Shown here: positions 51,070-62,530 of the stretch, piece by piece | Numbering within the stretch: position 1 is the stretch's first letter | Layout of the letters: each line of letters opens with the position of its first letter | Source of the DNA: Linepithema humile | Lineage: Eukaryota > Arthropoda > Insecta > Hymenoptera > Formicidae | Reading direction: 5' to 3' | NCBI RefSeq assembly: GCF_040581485.1 | Contig: NC_090133.1 | Coordinates: 23,214,139-23,278,138, forward strand | DNA length: 64,000 nt | Program-made: the position numbers and the translations under genes | Notes under the pieces: model-generated | What the model was told of the DNA's origin: nothing | What the model saw: the letters and a program-made list of their open reading frames with translations, nothing else | Databases searched by the model: none

Positions 51070-52375
51070 CTTTCTTAATACTTAGGCCATTTTAGATTAA
51101 TTATAAATGATAATATATAAAAATCAATTATTAGTAATTCTAGGGCACCGCAATTTCTCAGTGGTCCGAGACATTTTTTTTGATAATCATAATAACATTT
51201 TTAATAATAATTAATAACGATCGAAAATATGTGCCGTTCGTTTTAATGCTGATATGATGTTCCTTAATTCTTGTCCTAAGTTATCTTCTAGTCTGATTTA
51301 CACACGAGACACATATACTTTCTCTGTCACACATGCTAATAATTGATTTTATATTCTATATTGCATTGTGTACAAGCTTCGACAGCAGATAGTCCTTGCG
51401 CCAATTATACTTCTGGTTCTTATAGTCTTTTATATCATTATTTATATCTTTGAAGAACTGTATATTTAACAGTATATATTAACATAATTGAAATTATTTT
51501 TCTGCAATCAGCGTAACATATACATTTCTGTTAACTCAGTTACTAATTGTTTTGCATTATATATAAAAAAATTGCGATATGTAACTTATTAATGCGTGAT
51601 TATAAAACTTATTATGAAAAACGTAACTCTTTTAACAATTTGTACTTTGCGTAGTATAAAAATCAAAGTAATACGTTTTGCGCGGATTGAGAAACTCTGT
51701 CAGACTGTGTTGCATCTGCACGTATCTTTATCCATTCACATACACGATTCAAATATCATGTGCATACTTCTGGAGGTATATGTAGGTCCAAGCTAAGTCT
51801 GTATTCTGATTCAGGCACTAGAAAAACTCGATATCGTTCGCACGTCCGCGTATAACTCCTTTTGTTTGATCCGGGCTCGCACTACCCTCGCATTCGAATC
51901 ATAAACACGATGTCTTTCATTAAACAAAATTCCACCGAGGTGAAACACGTGATACGGAACAAATGCAACTCTTAATCACCAATTGCTATTATATTATTAT
52001 TTAAAATTTATTTTTATTGATATCTATTTCTGGTTCGTGTGTATTTAATACGATCCTGTATTACTACATCAATACTGAATTTACACGCCTGCTAAAGTAA
52101 TTAAACGGTATAATCTAAATTTATGTGATTTAAATTCGAAGTGAAACTAGTTTAATTATTCTTTCAATAATCGTTTCTAGATCTTTTACCGCCAGCCACA
52201 AAATTACGAATTTAGGTAGGGAAAAGTGAAACAAAAGATCTGTCTTACAAGATGTATCGAGAAGTTTAGAGTTAAAGCTCGGCAACCGTCGTTCTCTTGT
52301 TTCCAATATTTGAAATGCGTCGAGATGGGCATACATCATACACGGGTGTACATACGTAGGTATTGCATCCGGGTA
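51070..52375. other. AT-rich noncoding stretch
   Basis: Nothing recognised. Confidence 0.55.
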
Positions 52376-52379
52376 TAGC

Positions 52380-52820
52380 ATTCTGATCCCCGCACGGTGC
52401 GCGCGCGGTGCGCTTCAAAAACGGCTCGATACGGTTATGCAATACGTTTGCGTAAAGCCTCCAGCCCGCTCCGGCTTCGTTCCTCCATTCTCCTTTTGGA
52501 CGCGATCGACAGATGCTCCGTCGAGGATACCGTCTTTTCCTATCCCATAGTATCGGATATGTATTTCTCCGTCACGATTACGCACACATGCGCCGGTAAA
52601 AAGCGTGGTGGAAGCAGCTTCGGAAGGACATAGAGTCGAGATCCGCCCGTGTTACTGCCGTTCGAGTGCTTCTCCGTATGGCGCGGAAAGGAGATGGCAT
52701 GTTATGTGACCGAAGCTGAAGGTGCCACTAATCCAACTTGGAGAAACAAAACTCGCGTGAGCGCGCACGAAAGTCGCGTCTATCCAGAAACTAGGATACG
52801 CGCGTTCAACTTCTCCACAG
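52380..52820. promoter_or_regulatory. CpG-rich island
   Basis: About 440 bp GC-rich, starting with a CGGTGCGCGCGCGGTGCGC tract. Two frames (78 and 149 codons) cross it; the second runs into AT-rich DNA with Phe/Ile-rich content. No motif was recognised. Confidence 0.25.
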
Positions 52821-52949
52821 ATATCTGCTTTATTCTAATACTTTTTGCTACGATAAACTTTACTGTGCACTTGACTCAACGTAATAATCTCTTACGTGTT
52901 GATGACGTGTATATGCATAATTTACAGGGATATTTTTTTTCGTTTATAT

Positions 52950-53200
52950 TATTTTTCGCAAAACACATATTCGTAGAGATTTTTGGAGTTACTAAATTCA
53001 AATCTCCACTCAAATCTTTCGAATTTAATATTTTCCAATTGCTACATTGTTCAATTTTACGATTAATAATTTTTATTTGTGAAATTGACTGGATTTAAAA
53101 TTGAACGTACCAAAAAACATCGAATATACAATCTTTAAATTTTCTTCTTTATAGAAATTATTTTAGACAATACAGCGTTATTATTGTTGAACAGTTAGGG
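52950..53200. repeat. Eroded AT-rich dispersed repeat copy
   Basis: GCAAAACACATATTCGTAG, then AGATTTTTGGAGTTACTAAATT and, further on, CAATTGCTACATTG are found in the same order at 57615-57720 (GTAAAACAC, GTAGATTTTTGGGGTTACC, CAATTGCTTCTG). The first part also relates to the 8414-8580 unit. Similarity was judged by eye. Confidence 0.5.
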
Positions 53201-53249
53201 GATTAATTGTTTACTTTACCCTCCGAGAATTAAATTCTTTGTTCGTCTT

Positions 53250-54130
53250 GAAACTACTTCCACTTTCATTTAGAAAGATTGATCGGCAGTCCGGAGATAA
53301 TTGTGAGCGCAACGCGAGCCGAACAACACATCGGTGTACAGGGCTTATTATTTTTCGCATCTCTCGATCTATCGAAGCGAAAGAGATGTTCTTCCTTCTC
53401 CAATCTCGCGATTCTTGCAACATCTACTCCCGGGAGCTAGCGAACAAGGAGTATCTGTGCGCGTGGTCCTTCCCTAATGAAACCTTTCGAGGCAAGGATC
53501 AGGAGAGCGGTAAGAGACCGTATAAAAGTCCAGGATCGTGCAGCCGAGTTCGATAACGAGGCCGGAGGAACCAACCAGCGCTGCGCGCGCTTTACCTTCG
53601 AAGTCGCTTGGGGAGGCCGTTAACTCCAAACGTGCGCCTTCGAAGAGTGGAAAGACGTACCAAAAAAAGAAAAAAAAAAAGAAAAAAAAAAGAAGAAAAA
53701 ACCGTCTAAATGCACGCAAAAATGCCACAAGTCGGCGTATGCCGTAATAACTGTAGTGGTCGCGTCTGTTGGCGACTGTGAGGTTTAGTGGTGTCGGTAG
53801 TGGATGATTCGCGAATAGGGTGGTTCGAAGGGGTAGTTCTTGAAAAGCCAGTTGGGGTTCCGCACACGCGTTATATTCAATAAAACCCAAATGTACCGCA
53901 AGAGACCTTTTCTCGCGTCTTCTCTCTCTCTTAACTCCCGACCTATTAAGCCATTTTTACTCTTGTTGTTTTGCCTATTTTCTCCGCTCCCTTTCTTCGC
54001 CCTCGCTTCTCTCCCTTGCCTCGTATTCCGCCGGTGCACGTTACAAGACCGGCGGATGATTCGTCGAAGTTTATTTTGCGTAAGCGACAAAATTTACTCT
54101 TCGCTGGCGGCGCATGGCGTGCCTGGGAGT
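53250..54130. promoter_or_regulatory. GC-rich island split by an A-rich tract
   Basis: GC-rich sequence on both sides of the A tract at 53662-53701. The 138-codon minus-strand frame (53474-53890) includes a Phe run that is the translated A tract. No gene is supported. Confidence 0.25.
53662..53701. repeat. Oligo(A) tract with G interruptions
   Basis: About 40 bp of A runs interrupted by single G bases. It could be a decayed poly(A) tail of a retroposed sequence, but no recognisable element precedes it. Confidence 0.85.
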
Positions 54131-54139
54131 TTAAAACGA

Positions 54140-54790
54140 GTTTAAAAAGAGATGATATTGTTTAAAACAAACATTTTTTCTTTTAAAATAATCCATGCTT
54201 AATTAATCAACGAGATTGCAATAATAATGAGAACACTGAAGTTCTCCATGAAAGCTGCATAAAATTAACCGTTTGTATCTCGCTGATGACAATTTTTGTT
54301 GTGGTTTATACAGTTATGTTTTTTTCCATTATTTTGACGTTGAGAGTCAACAAACATCACTCGTATTGGAAAACATCGTTCGCATCAAACCATACGTACT
54401 TAGCGTACGATAAGAGAAAAACAATATTCGATGTCACGCACCCATAAATTTGATTCTGCGAACAGTGCCCTTACGGTTGATCGCGTATCACGCATTAATA
54501 ATGCCCGACTCTACACAGTTACTGAAGCAGTAGTCTTGAAAGTAATATTTCCTCCAATAAAACATAAAACGTATGCGCTATTTTGAATATTGCCTAATAC
54601 AATGATTAAGAATGCATCCGATTTGGAAACATTCTCATTTAATGTTAATCATGAGTCGTTAAGGACGTAAGGGATACATTGGGAAGATTTATTTACATTA
54701 TTCATTCTACATATCGGCATAAAATTTAGCAATATAGTCAATATTATATAACCAATGCATCGTTGATCGCGGTAGTTGGTTATTCATATA
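54140..54790. other. AT-rich noncoding stretch
   Basis: Nothing recognised. Confidence 0.55.
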
Positions 54791-54799
54791 CTTATTTTT

Positions 54800-55100
54800 A
54801 TGTTATCACAACTGATTTCGGAAACGGCGGAAGATCCGCATCGAAGAGCCGTATTGCCGACATCGCCGCCGACATCGGGGGTTGGCAGGATGAGCGGTAA
54901 AGTACGTGAAACTCTATGGAGCGGGGATGTTATTGGGTCGCGGCCACTTAATATGTAAATGCAGCGTAGAGGCAGGCAGGCAGGCAGGCAGGCTGTTGTC
55001 GCTCGTTCCCGACCTGTATCCAGACAGCAGCGACGCGGCCAATACTTTAATTTACATTTACATTTAAAATTGTTCAAGGGTTGACAGCCGCCACCTTACT
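54800..55100. other. GC-richer patch with a tetranucleotide repeat
   Basis: It contains CCGACATCG duplicated (about 54858-54879) and the (GGCA)n repeat at 54969-54994. No gene is supported. Confidence 0.4.
54969..54994. repeat. (GGCA)n tetranucleotide repeat
   Basis: About six units of AGGC. Confidence 0.95.
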
Positions 55101-55111
55101 TGTTCACCCTC

Positions 55112-55112
55112 C

Positions 55113-55159
<47 letters not shown>
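55112..55159. repeat. (CT)n microsatellite
   Basis: About 48 bp of CT repeats with a TTT interruption near the left end. Confidence 0.97.
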
Positions 55160-55161
<2 letters not shown>

Positions 55162-55227
55162 CGCTTATTGCCGACGAAACATTATGTTACTACTTCATTT
55201 TGTTACATTTGGCAATATCTCTTTTTT

Positions 55228-55272
55228 CAAAAGAAAACTTATCAAAAGAAACTTATCAAAAGAAAATTTATC
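55228..55272. repeat. Triple tandem repeat of a 14-15 bp unit
   Basis: CAAAAGAAAACTTAT-like unit present three times in a row with minor changes. Confidence 0.85.
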
Positions 55273-56640
55273 TTGGATATTTAAATTTTGTTACTAGTTA
55301 AATAATATATAAATATATGCGTTATTAACTTAAGAGGTTAAGAAATAAAAATTGCAAGCTTAAGCCTTATGTACTTTTGTCTAAATTATAAAATTTGAAT
55401 TATCCTCGAACTTTTTGTGATTTCCATTCTTCACTTTATTGGCGTTGTTGTCGTTTCGTTTCTCTAGGGAAGTGTTTCCTCTGCTATTTTCAGCCACGGT
55501 AATCTTTCAAAACGCGCATTGAGAGCAAGGTCGACACGCGTGAACGCGCTCAGATCAGCGCCTAAAGATATCTTCGCGCTACCACCCTTCGAGCTATCGA
55601 CGTGGTGCGCATCAGCCACATTGTCATTTCGATAACGCCCGGATATTCGACGTTTTTCATCCTATTTTACCGCTTCGCAGCCCTTGCTCGCCGCATCATG
55701 TAGCTGTTTGCTATAAACAGAGAGGCATGCTCGGGAGCTTTGGCAGTCGTGCTTTTTGTGTGACGTGGGGGATTTACCCGCATCAAGCATTACGAGACGC
55801 GATATCGCGTTACACACGCGCTATAATACCACCGGATCCACTCGATGTCTATTGACGATGGGGTCGCTTGCGACACCTCCGGTCACTACCTAATGATTGA
55901 GCAATGACTGCACATATATATACGCACACACACATACTCACTAATAATTTGCGTACTAATAATTGCTTTTTTCCGATATATTAGTCTATATTTTTAGGAA
56001 ATTTAATTATATATATGTATTTAAATCTGTTTTTATATTATCTGTCCTGTATAAGAGATTACAGTATGAAAGCGTTGCAAAGCTGGCAGTTTTTTTTTCG
56101 ATGGATCGTTATGTGCCAAAAATTTCCTCAAGGAAAATCTTGAATAGAACAAAAGTTGCTTCAATATCTTAGCAAGATATTTTAAGGGGAAGTATGATTG
56201 ATATTAGTTTCATTAATATTAAATCTGCGATTTATTCTCTATATATGATATTAACTCCGTGATGTGCGAATGTTTTCGAATATAGTTGTCAGCATCAAGT
56301 GGTTGTATATTAATTACATTTGATTGCATAGTTAGGTAGTTATGTTGCGTTAGATAGTTATTATATAATTGGAGAATATATGTAATCGAGTCAGAATTCG
56401 AAATGATCGTATTGTTATCATACGATCGCTTGTAATGTGATAATTTATGTATTCTCATGGAATAATAACTTGACGTTATTATTTTGAATAACGAGAAATT
56501 GTTTATTTTTAGTTTCAGGTTTGATTTTGGTATTAGTTTTTTTAAATATGAGTATTTCAAATTAACATTGATATGAGGTTAAAGATACGATTGCGTGTGT
56601 TGTGTATAATAATTATTCTGCTTTTAATTCTGCGATTAAT
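55273..56640. other. AT-rich stretch with one GC patch
   Basis: The segment 55500-55880 is GC-richer and may be a small regulatory island. The rest is AT-rich; a 113-codon Asn/Ile/Tyr-rich minus-strand frame (56219-56560) is typical of accidental AT-rich frames. Confidence 0.5.
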
Positions 56641-56649
56641 AAGTTTATT

Positions 56650-56744
56650 AAATCCGAGATCCGAGAAATTCTTTTACTATATTTGTTTTATATATATTAT
56701 ATATAAAACTAATATAATAAAAGATTTTCTCGGATGTCGGATTT
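56650..56744. ncRNA. 95-nt near-perfect hairpin, microRNA-precursor-like
   Basis: Bases 56650-56695 pair with 56699-56744 in register, with a 3-nt loop and only four mismatches (56658/56736, 56669/56725, 56677/56717, 56684/56710). The stem base is GC-mixed (AAATCCGAGATCCGAGAAA against its complement) and the apex is AT-rich. Length, single-base mismatches and absence of large bulges fit a pri-/pre-miRNA or a young MITE. The known insect miRNA mature sequences I could recall do not match. Strand cannot be decided. The pairing is certain; the ncRNA role is inferred. Confidence 0.45.
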
Positions 56745-56829
56745 TGTATATATATGTATACGCAAACTTTCTCTTTTTTTTTCGAATATATTTTTTTACA
56801 ATGTAAGGAAAAATTTCTATGAAATAGAT

Positions 56830-57410
56830 TTCATTCTCCCGCGGTGCATTATCGCGCAGCGAAAATTTCAGATCTCAATCTCAAGTACGACATTGCCGAT
56901 CATCGGAATGGGTAACATCCCGGAAGTCGTCGAATGTTCGGCGAATTGGCTCGCGGAGGAAATCGCGATGTTCGGTGGTGGGTGCACGAAGTGCTTGCTC
57001 TTCCGCAGGAAACGATTTCACTCAGACCATAGAGGAAAGTTCAACACGGAACGATGCACCCGATACCGCGTCGGCCTCTTTCCACCTCGCAGTCTGCACC
57101 CCTCACGTCGCGCGCAGCATCCTTTCGCCCTTGTACTCGTCTCTGTTTCCACTTCTGGTTTCGGTCCTGCTTTAGCCTGCACCGACGCCGTTCTCGGGAT
57201 GTTTGAACCGACGTGGCGGGTGAGAAAAGAGGGTATGTGCCGCATGCCTGAGGGGTTAGCGGGATTGCGAACACACCGCAACACGGTTGAGGTTCTGAGT
57301 CGCCAATCGCGCTTCAAAGCAACTGTAGTTTGCCAACCTTTCAACCGGTATCAGTCTATAGAAAGGATAGCGTGTATTATTTGGCGCAGTTGATTCTTTT
57401 AACGCTCCTC
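56830..57410. promoter_or_regulatory. CpG-rich island containing the longest open frame
   Basis: The 219-codon frame (56734-57393, plus strand) starts in AT-rich DNA with a Phe/Ile/Tyr-rich segment and continues through the GC-rich island with an Arg/Ser/Cys-rich segment. A 108-codon minus-strand frame overlaps it. No domain, repeat or signal peptide is recognisable, and the composition tracks local GC. The island is noted as possibly regulatory. Confidence 0.25.
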
Positions 57411-57567
57411 CCCCGTTCACATTTTTAAAGATCGCATATTGTCAATCTAATTGAGACTTTTTCCTCTGCAAATATTTATCCGTAATTATTATGATTATGG
57501 AATATCGATGTTTAGATAGATTTTAGCGAAAATTTTTATGTTAAGCAAAATTAATTTCTTAAATATT

Positions 57568-57800
57568 AATGACGCATATATGCGTCATTTTAATAAAAGT
57601 TTTTTCCCACTTATAAGATTTTCGTAAAACACAATATCGGTAAAACACGTAGATTTTTGGGGTTACCAAATTTGAATTTTTAGTTAGACAATTGCTTCTG
57701 AATTTTACATTAGAACTTTTATTTAAAAAGTCTAATCGCTAATTTATTGTAAATGAAATAATTTGTTAGTAAAGTTAACAGAAAATGGTTTTATCTTTCT
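57568..57800. repeat. Eroded AT-rich dispersed repeat copy with a palindromic head
   Basis: Starts with a perfect 22-bp palindrome (57568-57589, core GACGCATATATGCGTC). Then come TCGTAAAACAC and GTAGATTTTTGGGGTTACCAAA, which parallel 52950-53010, and CAATTGCTTCTGAATTTTACA. The palindrome core recurs in part at 47580 and 43918. No coding capacity. Confidence 0.5.
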
Positions 57801-57809
57801 TCATGATGA

Positions 57810-59290
57810 AATCTAATTGTCAGACAGTATAACTACGCTTCACCGATGGCGGCAGCCTGCAATAATGGTTCTCGCGAAGAACGCTCATTTAAATGAGAGT
57901 AACCGCAAAATTTCGCCTCGATTAACCCTCAAAAATTCAAACGCACGGCTCTCCATTCGCGGGAAAAGGGCTGTTACCAATTTGAATATTTATAAGGTAA
58001 GGAGGCCTCGCGAACTTACCGAGTAGCTTCACAGATATCGCTAGTTTGGCCGTTCTTTGAATACATTAATGGAATTTGATAAGCTCACCCTTCGTCGAAC
58101 GATATGCATTTCCTATCGCGATTTGAATCACGAATAGTAATATGTGAAACGAATAAAGACTTACCTGAGAAGTTTTTGGAGATTTTTTTTTAGAGTCTAG
58201 TTTTGAGTCGCTGTATCGAATAAATCGAATATAATATTATTTTATCGGTGCCAATGTTTATTCACTTGGTATCCAATTTTTATATAAAGATAGTGTCGAT
58301 ACTTTTATTAAACACGTCGTGCTCGCATTAAACATAATGAATTTTTGTTAAAATGCCAATGGTACGGAGAAGGAAATGGGCATTTATTTCGAAAATTTGC
58401 CGCAAGTTGTAACTAAAAATCGAGAAATTCGCTTCGGCGATCGACGAAATCAAGGTTGAAAATCCTTGCTACAAGCAAACTTGGATTCTCGTTATATTCC
58501 ACGCGGCGCCGCGTCACTTAATTTTATTCCGCGCATGTAGGTTCTGTCGGTGAGCGCGGTCGTCCGGATCATATTTTTCTCGGTGATTCGTTGCATATTT
58601 TTGCATAAAAAAATCATTGGTTAGCGGTACACTTTCCAATCCGCATGAAGCCACCGTCCGGATATTTATCGCAGAAATTTGTAAAAAAAAGGGCGGTAGG
58701 AGATGCAATTTTAAATAGTAGCAATTATCGAGTGCATTCCAGCGTGCAAACGTATGCGCATATGCGTAACAGGCCGTTACAAATATCTTTCAGTGCGAGC
58801 GCGGTACGGAAGGGGAAATAAACAAAAAATATACTTGCACGCGCGTCATATCGGATTGTGTTCAGCCAAAATATCGGATTGATACCAGAATCGCGTTAAT
58901 TGTGCGCATTTGTGCGAAAATAAATCATGGATCTGGCATTCTGGTGGCACGTAGCAAAATGCAGATGGGGCGTGCCGATGTATCGCTAATTATTTTCGGA
59001 AATTCATGAATCCTCATCGGTGGTGGATTATTTCCAATTTTCTGACTTTAACACGCTCCGCTTGTTCGGGATTTGTTCCCGGATTATTATTACGTGTCTT
59101 TCGTTGAAATTCAACGGAACACGTCCGTAAAATCTTAGCGAATAGATATATCCGTGTTGCGTAATTGCCGTGATGTTGCAAACGTGTAATTTTACGAGTA
59201 ATTTTTGCAGGATGCCACGTTTGAAAGTTTATTTATTCTGGAACGATCGGAGTGTGCGATATTCCGCGATCGATTTACTTTGATTTCTAT
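57810..59290. other. Mixed noncoding stretch
   Basis: A 14-bp palindrome ACGCGGCGCCGCGT lies at 58501-58514. A minus-strand donor-like CTCAG|GTAAGTC lies near 58164, with no credible acceptor in range. Nothing else was recognised. Confidence 0.5.
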
Positions 59291-59299
59291 TTCTTGTTA

Positions 59300-59810
59300 T
59301 CGAATGTAATCAATGATTTCGCTCGGTGCTCGGCGAAGAGAGCGACGAGTAACCGAAATTCAACATTCGGCGGCGGCCGGCGAAATCTCGCAATTTCTAC
59401 TTGCTCCGGCGACGCGCTTTGACGTGCATGAGTCGAATCGCGCCCTTCCTCCCCGCACTCTTCGTACCTCTCGTACGTTCACCTTAAATTACGACACGAC
59501 AGTCTGTCCCTCTTCTGCTCTCTCATCGGATTAGGCATCGGGTAACCAATTGTAAATACGGGGGAGCTAGGACGCGGAAAAGGGGAATTGAAGTTTGCCG
59601 AGGTTGTAAGAGGAGACGCTGGTAAATATCTTCCTGCCTTCCTTCCACGGTTCCTTTCAACAGTCACCCGGTCGTGCCCCAATCCACATCGTCGGTTCCT
59701 ACAAACCGATCCGATCCGTCGGGCTGCAACCACGCCTGCGTTTCGAGAGCGCAGCGTCTTAACATCGGTGATAATTCTCCTGAATTCTCTCAATTGTTTC
59801 CTCCAACTGT
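59300..59810. promoter_or_regulatory. CpG-rich island
   Basis: GC-rich block with overlapping frames of 73-104 codons on both strands, none recognised. Confidence 0.25.
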
Positions 59811-59974
59811 TAAATTTTTAACAGAGTATTTATATTTTTGTCAATTCAATATCAAATATTACAAATATCACATGCAGACGCTGAATTTTCAGACGGACTG
59901 CATAGATAAATCAACATCTCTCTAACTCATTTGTATTCTTACACATACCGGATATGTTGATTATTATTTATTGA

Positions 59975-60371
59975 GTGATATACAGGGTGATTCAAAATAA
60001 CCTGATGTCCTTGCAATGCCATATTCTTGAGCAAATTCTGAGACGATTTTTCCTTTTACAAAATTTTGTCCGAAGCTTAGTTTTCGAGTTATAATTGAAA
60101 ATAGGTAGCAACTTACGAGTTCGATACAACGGGCAGGCAGGGACGCGCAATGTATAATGAGACTGTCAAGTGTTTACTGTCGTCTCATGACGCATTGCAC
60201 CGTCCCTGCCTGTCCGTTGTATCGGACTCGTAAGTAGCAAATTATTTTCAATTATAACTCGAAAACTAAGCTTCGGACAAAATTTTGTAAAAGGAAAAAT
60301 CGTCTCAGAATTCGCTCAAGAATATGGCATTGCAAGGACATCAGGTTATTTTGAATCACCCTGTATATCAC
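59975..60371. mobile_element. Foldback (long inverted repeat) element
   Basis: The left arm 59975-60163 is nearly the exact reverse complement of 60182-60371, with an 18-nt loop between. The outer 125 or so bases differ at only a few positions. The inner part (GGGCAGGCAGGGACG and its partner) is more diverged. Ends read TATACAGGGTGATTC inward, with TA next to CAGGG on both sides, as for TA-targeting DNA transposons. There is no transposase, so it is nonautonomous. A transcript across it would fold into a stem of roughly 190 bp. Confidence 0.85.
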
Positions 60372-60545
60372 AAAATTGATAAGAATTTAACGATTGCGTG
60401 TATTAATATAAATGATGTGAGAAAAGTACGCTAGACTTTAATTTTTAAATTGTCGTCCTAATCCTAATTAACTTGAATATTGCTTAATAATAATATAACG
60501 ATCTCTCTAACTACGTGCTTATATTGCGTGAGACAAATTGCTCGA
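60372..60545. other. AT-rich noncoding stretch
   Basis: Nothing recognised. Confidence 0.5.
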
Positions 60546-60549
60546 GAAA

Positions 60550-61520
60550 TTTATTTCAGATTTCTTTCGCGTAGCGTATGCTTCCTGAAATTTCTTTTTC
60601 CTCGTGGAGAACTGTAAGACGATCTCCGGCAGCACGAGGTAAATCCGCGAGCACAAAGCGAGGAAGCGTTCCGAGGACACCGCCAGCTGGTGACTGGCGA
60701 AAAGTAGGTGGAATCGTAGGGGAAGCTGAGAGTGTCTTCATGGCATATCGTCGTACGCTTCTCAAATGGCTGCTTCTCTCTTTCTCTCTCTTCTCTCTTC
60801 CCCCCCCCTCCCCCCCTCTCTCTTTTACTATCGTAAGACGATTACGTGAAAGGAGGAAGAGGGAAAGAAAGAATTAAAAATGTCAAGTTGAAAAGTGGAA
60901 TTCCGTGACCGGGCAAACGGACGGCGGAGAATTAGAAGAGCATATTGAAAGAGGTATAAAGGAGGACGAATGTCGAAGAAAGAAAAATACCCGCGGGCGG
61001 AGAAGAAGGGGAAAGAGGGGGGACTAACGTCCTCGAAAAGATAAGTCGCTGGAGACTAGCCACACTCCTCTCTCTCTCTCTTTTCCCTCCTCGTTGCCCT
61101 CGCTTCCATCCTCTTTCATTCCGCCGTTTCTTCATTTTCCGTTATTCCTTGTATCAGCTTGCGGAGAATCGCCCTTCACCTCGCTTCGTCTCTTCAGCGA
61201 GAAGCGCGTTGTGGAGGAGAACACGAAAACGAAGTCGGAGACTTTGCGGAAGAGAAGCGGAGGAAGAGAAACGGCGGCCTGCCTGGGACACCGTGCTCTT
61301 CCGTACCAACATCGCGGTTTGCCTTTTACATTATATTTATTTTACTTCATTTTTCGCGGGATAAATGTCTTCGGGGCTTTGCCAGTCGGTTAGGAAAATG
61401 CTTTCATAATGTCCTCCCGTGCCGAGCCCCACGCCCCTTCGCATGCTTCATCCCGCTTCGCCGCGAGCCTTTGGTTTCTTTCTTCGCTCGCGCGCGCGGA
61501 ACAGAGGAATAAAATAACTG
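60550..61520. promoter_or_regulatory. GC-rich island with C/T- and purine-rich tracts
   Basis: About 1 kb. It includes CT-rich DNA at 60775-60832 with a C run (60800-60816) that could form a minus-strand G-quadruplex. Purine-rich DNA follows at 60850-61020, then CT-rich at 61065-61090. Three frames of 71-117 codons overlap in parallel at 61094-61512, the sign of stop-poor sequence and not of a gene. Confidence 0.3.
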
Positions 61521-62285
61521 TGTTTGTTACGTCTACCGAGAGGAGGAACTAATATTGTGGCTCTCTTTCTCGTTGCGGCTCAAAGCAAGTGGATATTCGG
61601 GTATAATGTCGCGTCGATGTTATTAGCTGATAAAAAGACAAATTCAAGAGAAAGAGAGAGTAAGACTCGCAGTTTTTTACGGATTTTGCACAACATAACA
61701 ATATGCGCTCTGTCCATTTGTTGACTGACTTATAATAAATATCATCAATATTTAAGCGTTTTCAATAAACGCGTTATTAATAAACATTTATTATATATAT
61801 ATATATATATATTATTTTTTTCTAACAGTGTAGTGGAAGTAGATCAACATTTACTATTGAATTGCGTAAGATTTATGGCAGATTTTATCAGTCAGATTTA
61901 TAAATTTTCAAATAATTACGACACTTCAAATTTTCGCATTTTTACAACATTATATTAATCGCTGTAAAAGGAAAAAAAAAATTCTCTTAATGTAAAATTT
62001 ATAAATGTGAATGCACTGTTGTGTAAATTATTTTTACAAGGTAGTTTTTTGTGCAAAAATAAATAAAAATGTTTAATAATTTATTTTTACATGACAAAGT
62101 TTTTATTTCTGAAAAAAAAAATTGATTTTAAAAATTGAAAAATTTATAAGAATTTTTAGCTAACTACGACTAGTGCGACAATTGTTATAACTACGATTTT
62201 TGTCTTATCTTCTATCTGTAAAAACTGTTAGTGGATTTCTTCAAAGCCGCATGTAAGCTCTCAATTTTATAAGTTGATTGGTTTT
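61521..62285. other. AT-rich noncoding stretch with a (TA)n tract
   Basis: A TA dinucleotide tract of about 23 bp occupies 61791-61813. The rest is AT-rich with A runs near 61972 and 62115. Nothing else was recognised. Confidence 0.55.
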
Positions 62286-62289
62286 TAAT

Positions 62290-62530
62290 CTTTTTTGTTT
62301 TCGACAAACGAAAGAGGAAGAGACAGTCGACTTTGGCTGGGCTAGATTGGCCGTCTTCTCGGTGGTAATTCGAGAGGAAGCTTGGACACACCGTTGCCCC
62401 CGCCGTGCCGCAGAATCGACTGATTGCGAGTCACGTGGGAGAAAGGAGTGCTCTTCCCTCGAAGTTTAACGAGATTACCGACGAAATCGACGAAACGCGA
62501 AATGGGCGAAACGATCCCAATATGACAACT
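62290..62530. other. GC-richer patch
   Basis: About 240 bp with overlapping frames of 63 and 72 codons. Not recognised. Confidence 0.35.

Noticed and set aside
53662..53701. Poly(A) tail of a processed pseudogene or retroposon
   Set aside because: The A tract is interrupted by G and no retroposed gene, ORF or target duplication is visible beside it.
56734..57393. 219-codon plus-strand open frame, the longest in the window
   Set aside because: Its composition follows local GC (Phe/Ile/Tyr-rich in AT DNA, Arg/Ser/Cys-rich in the island). A 108-codon frame overlaps it on the other strand, and no domain or signal is recognisable.
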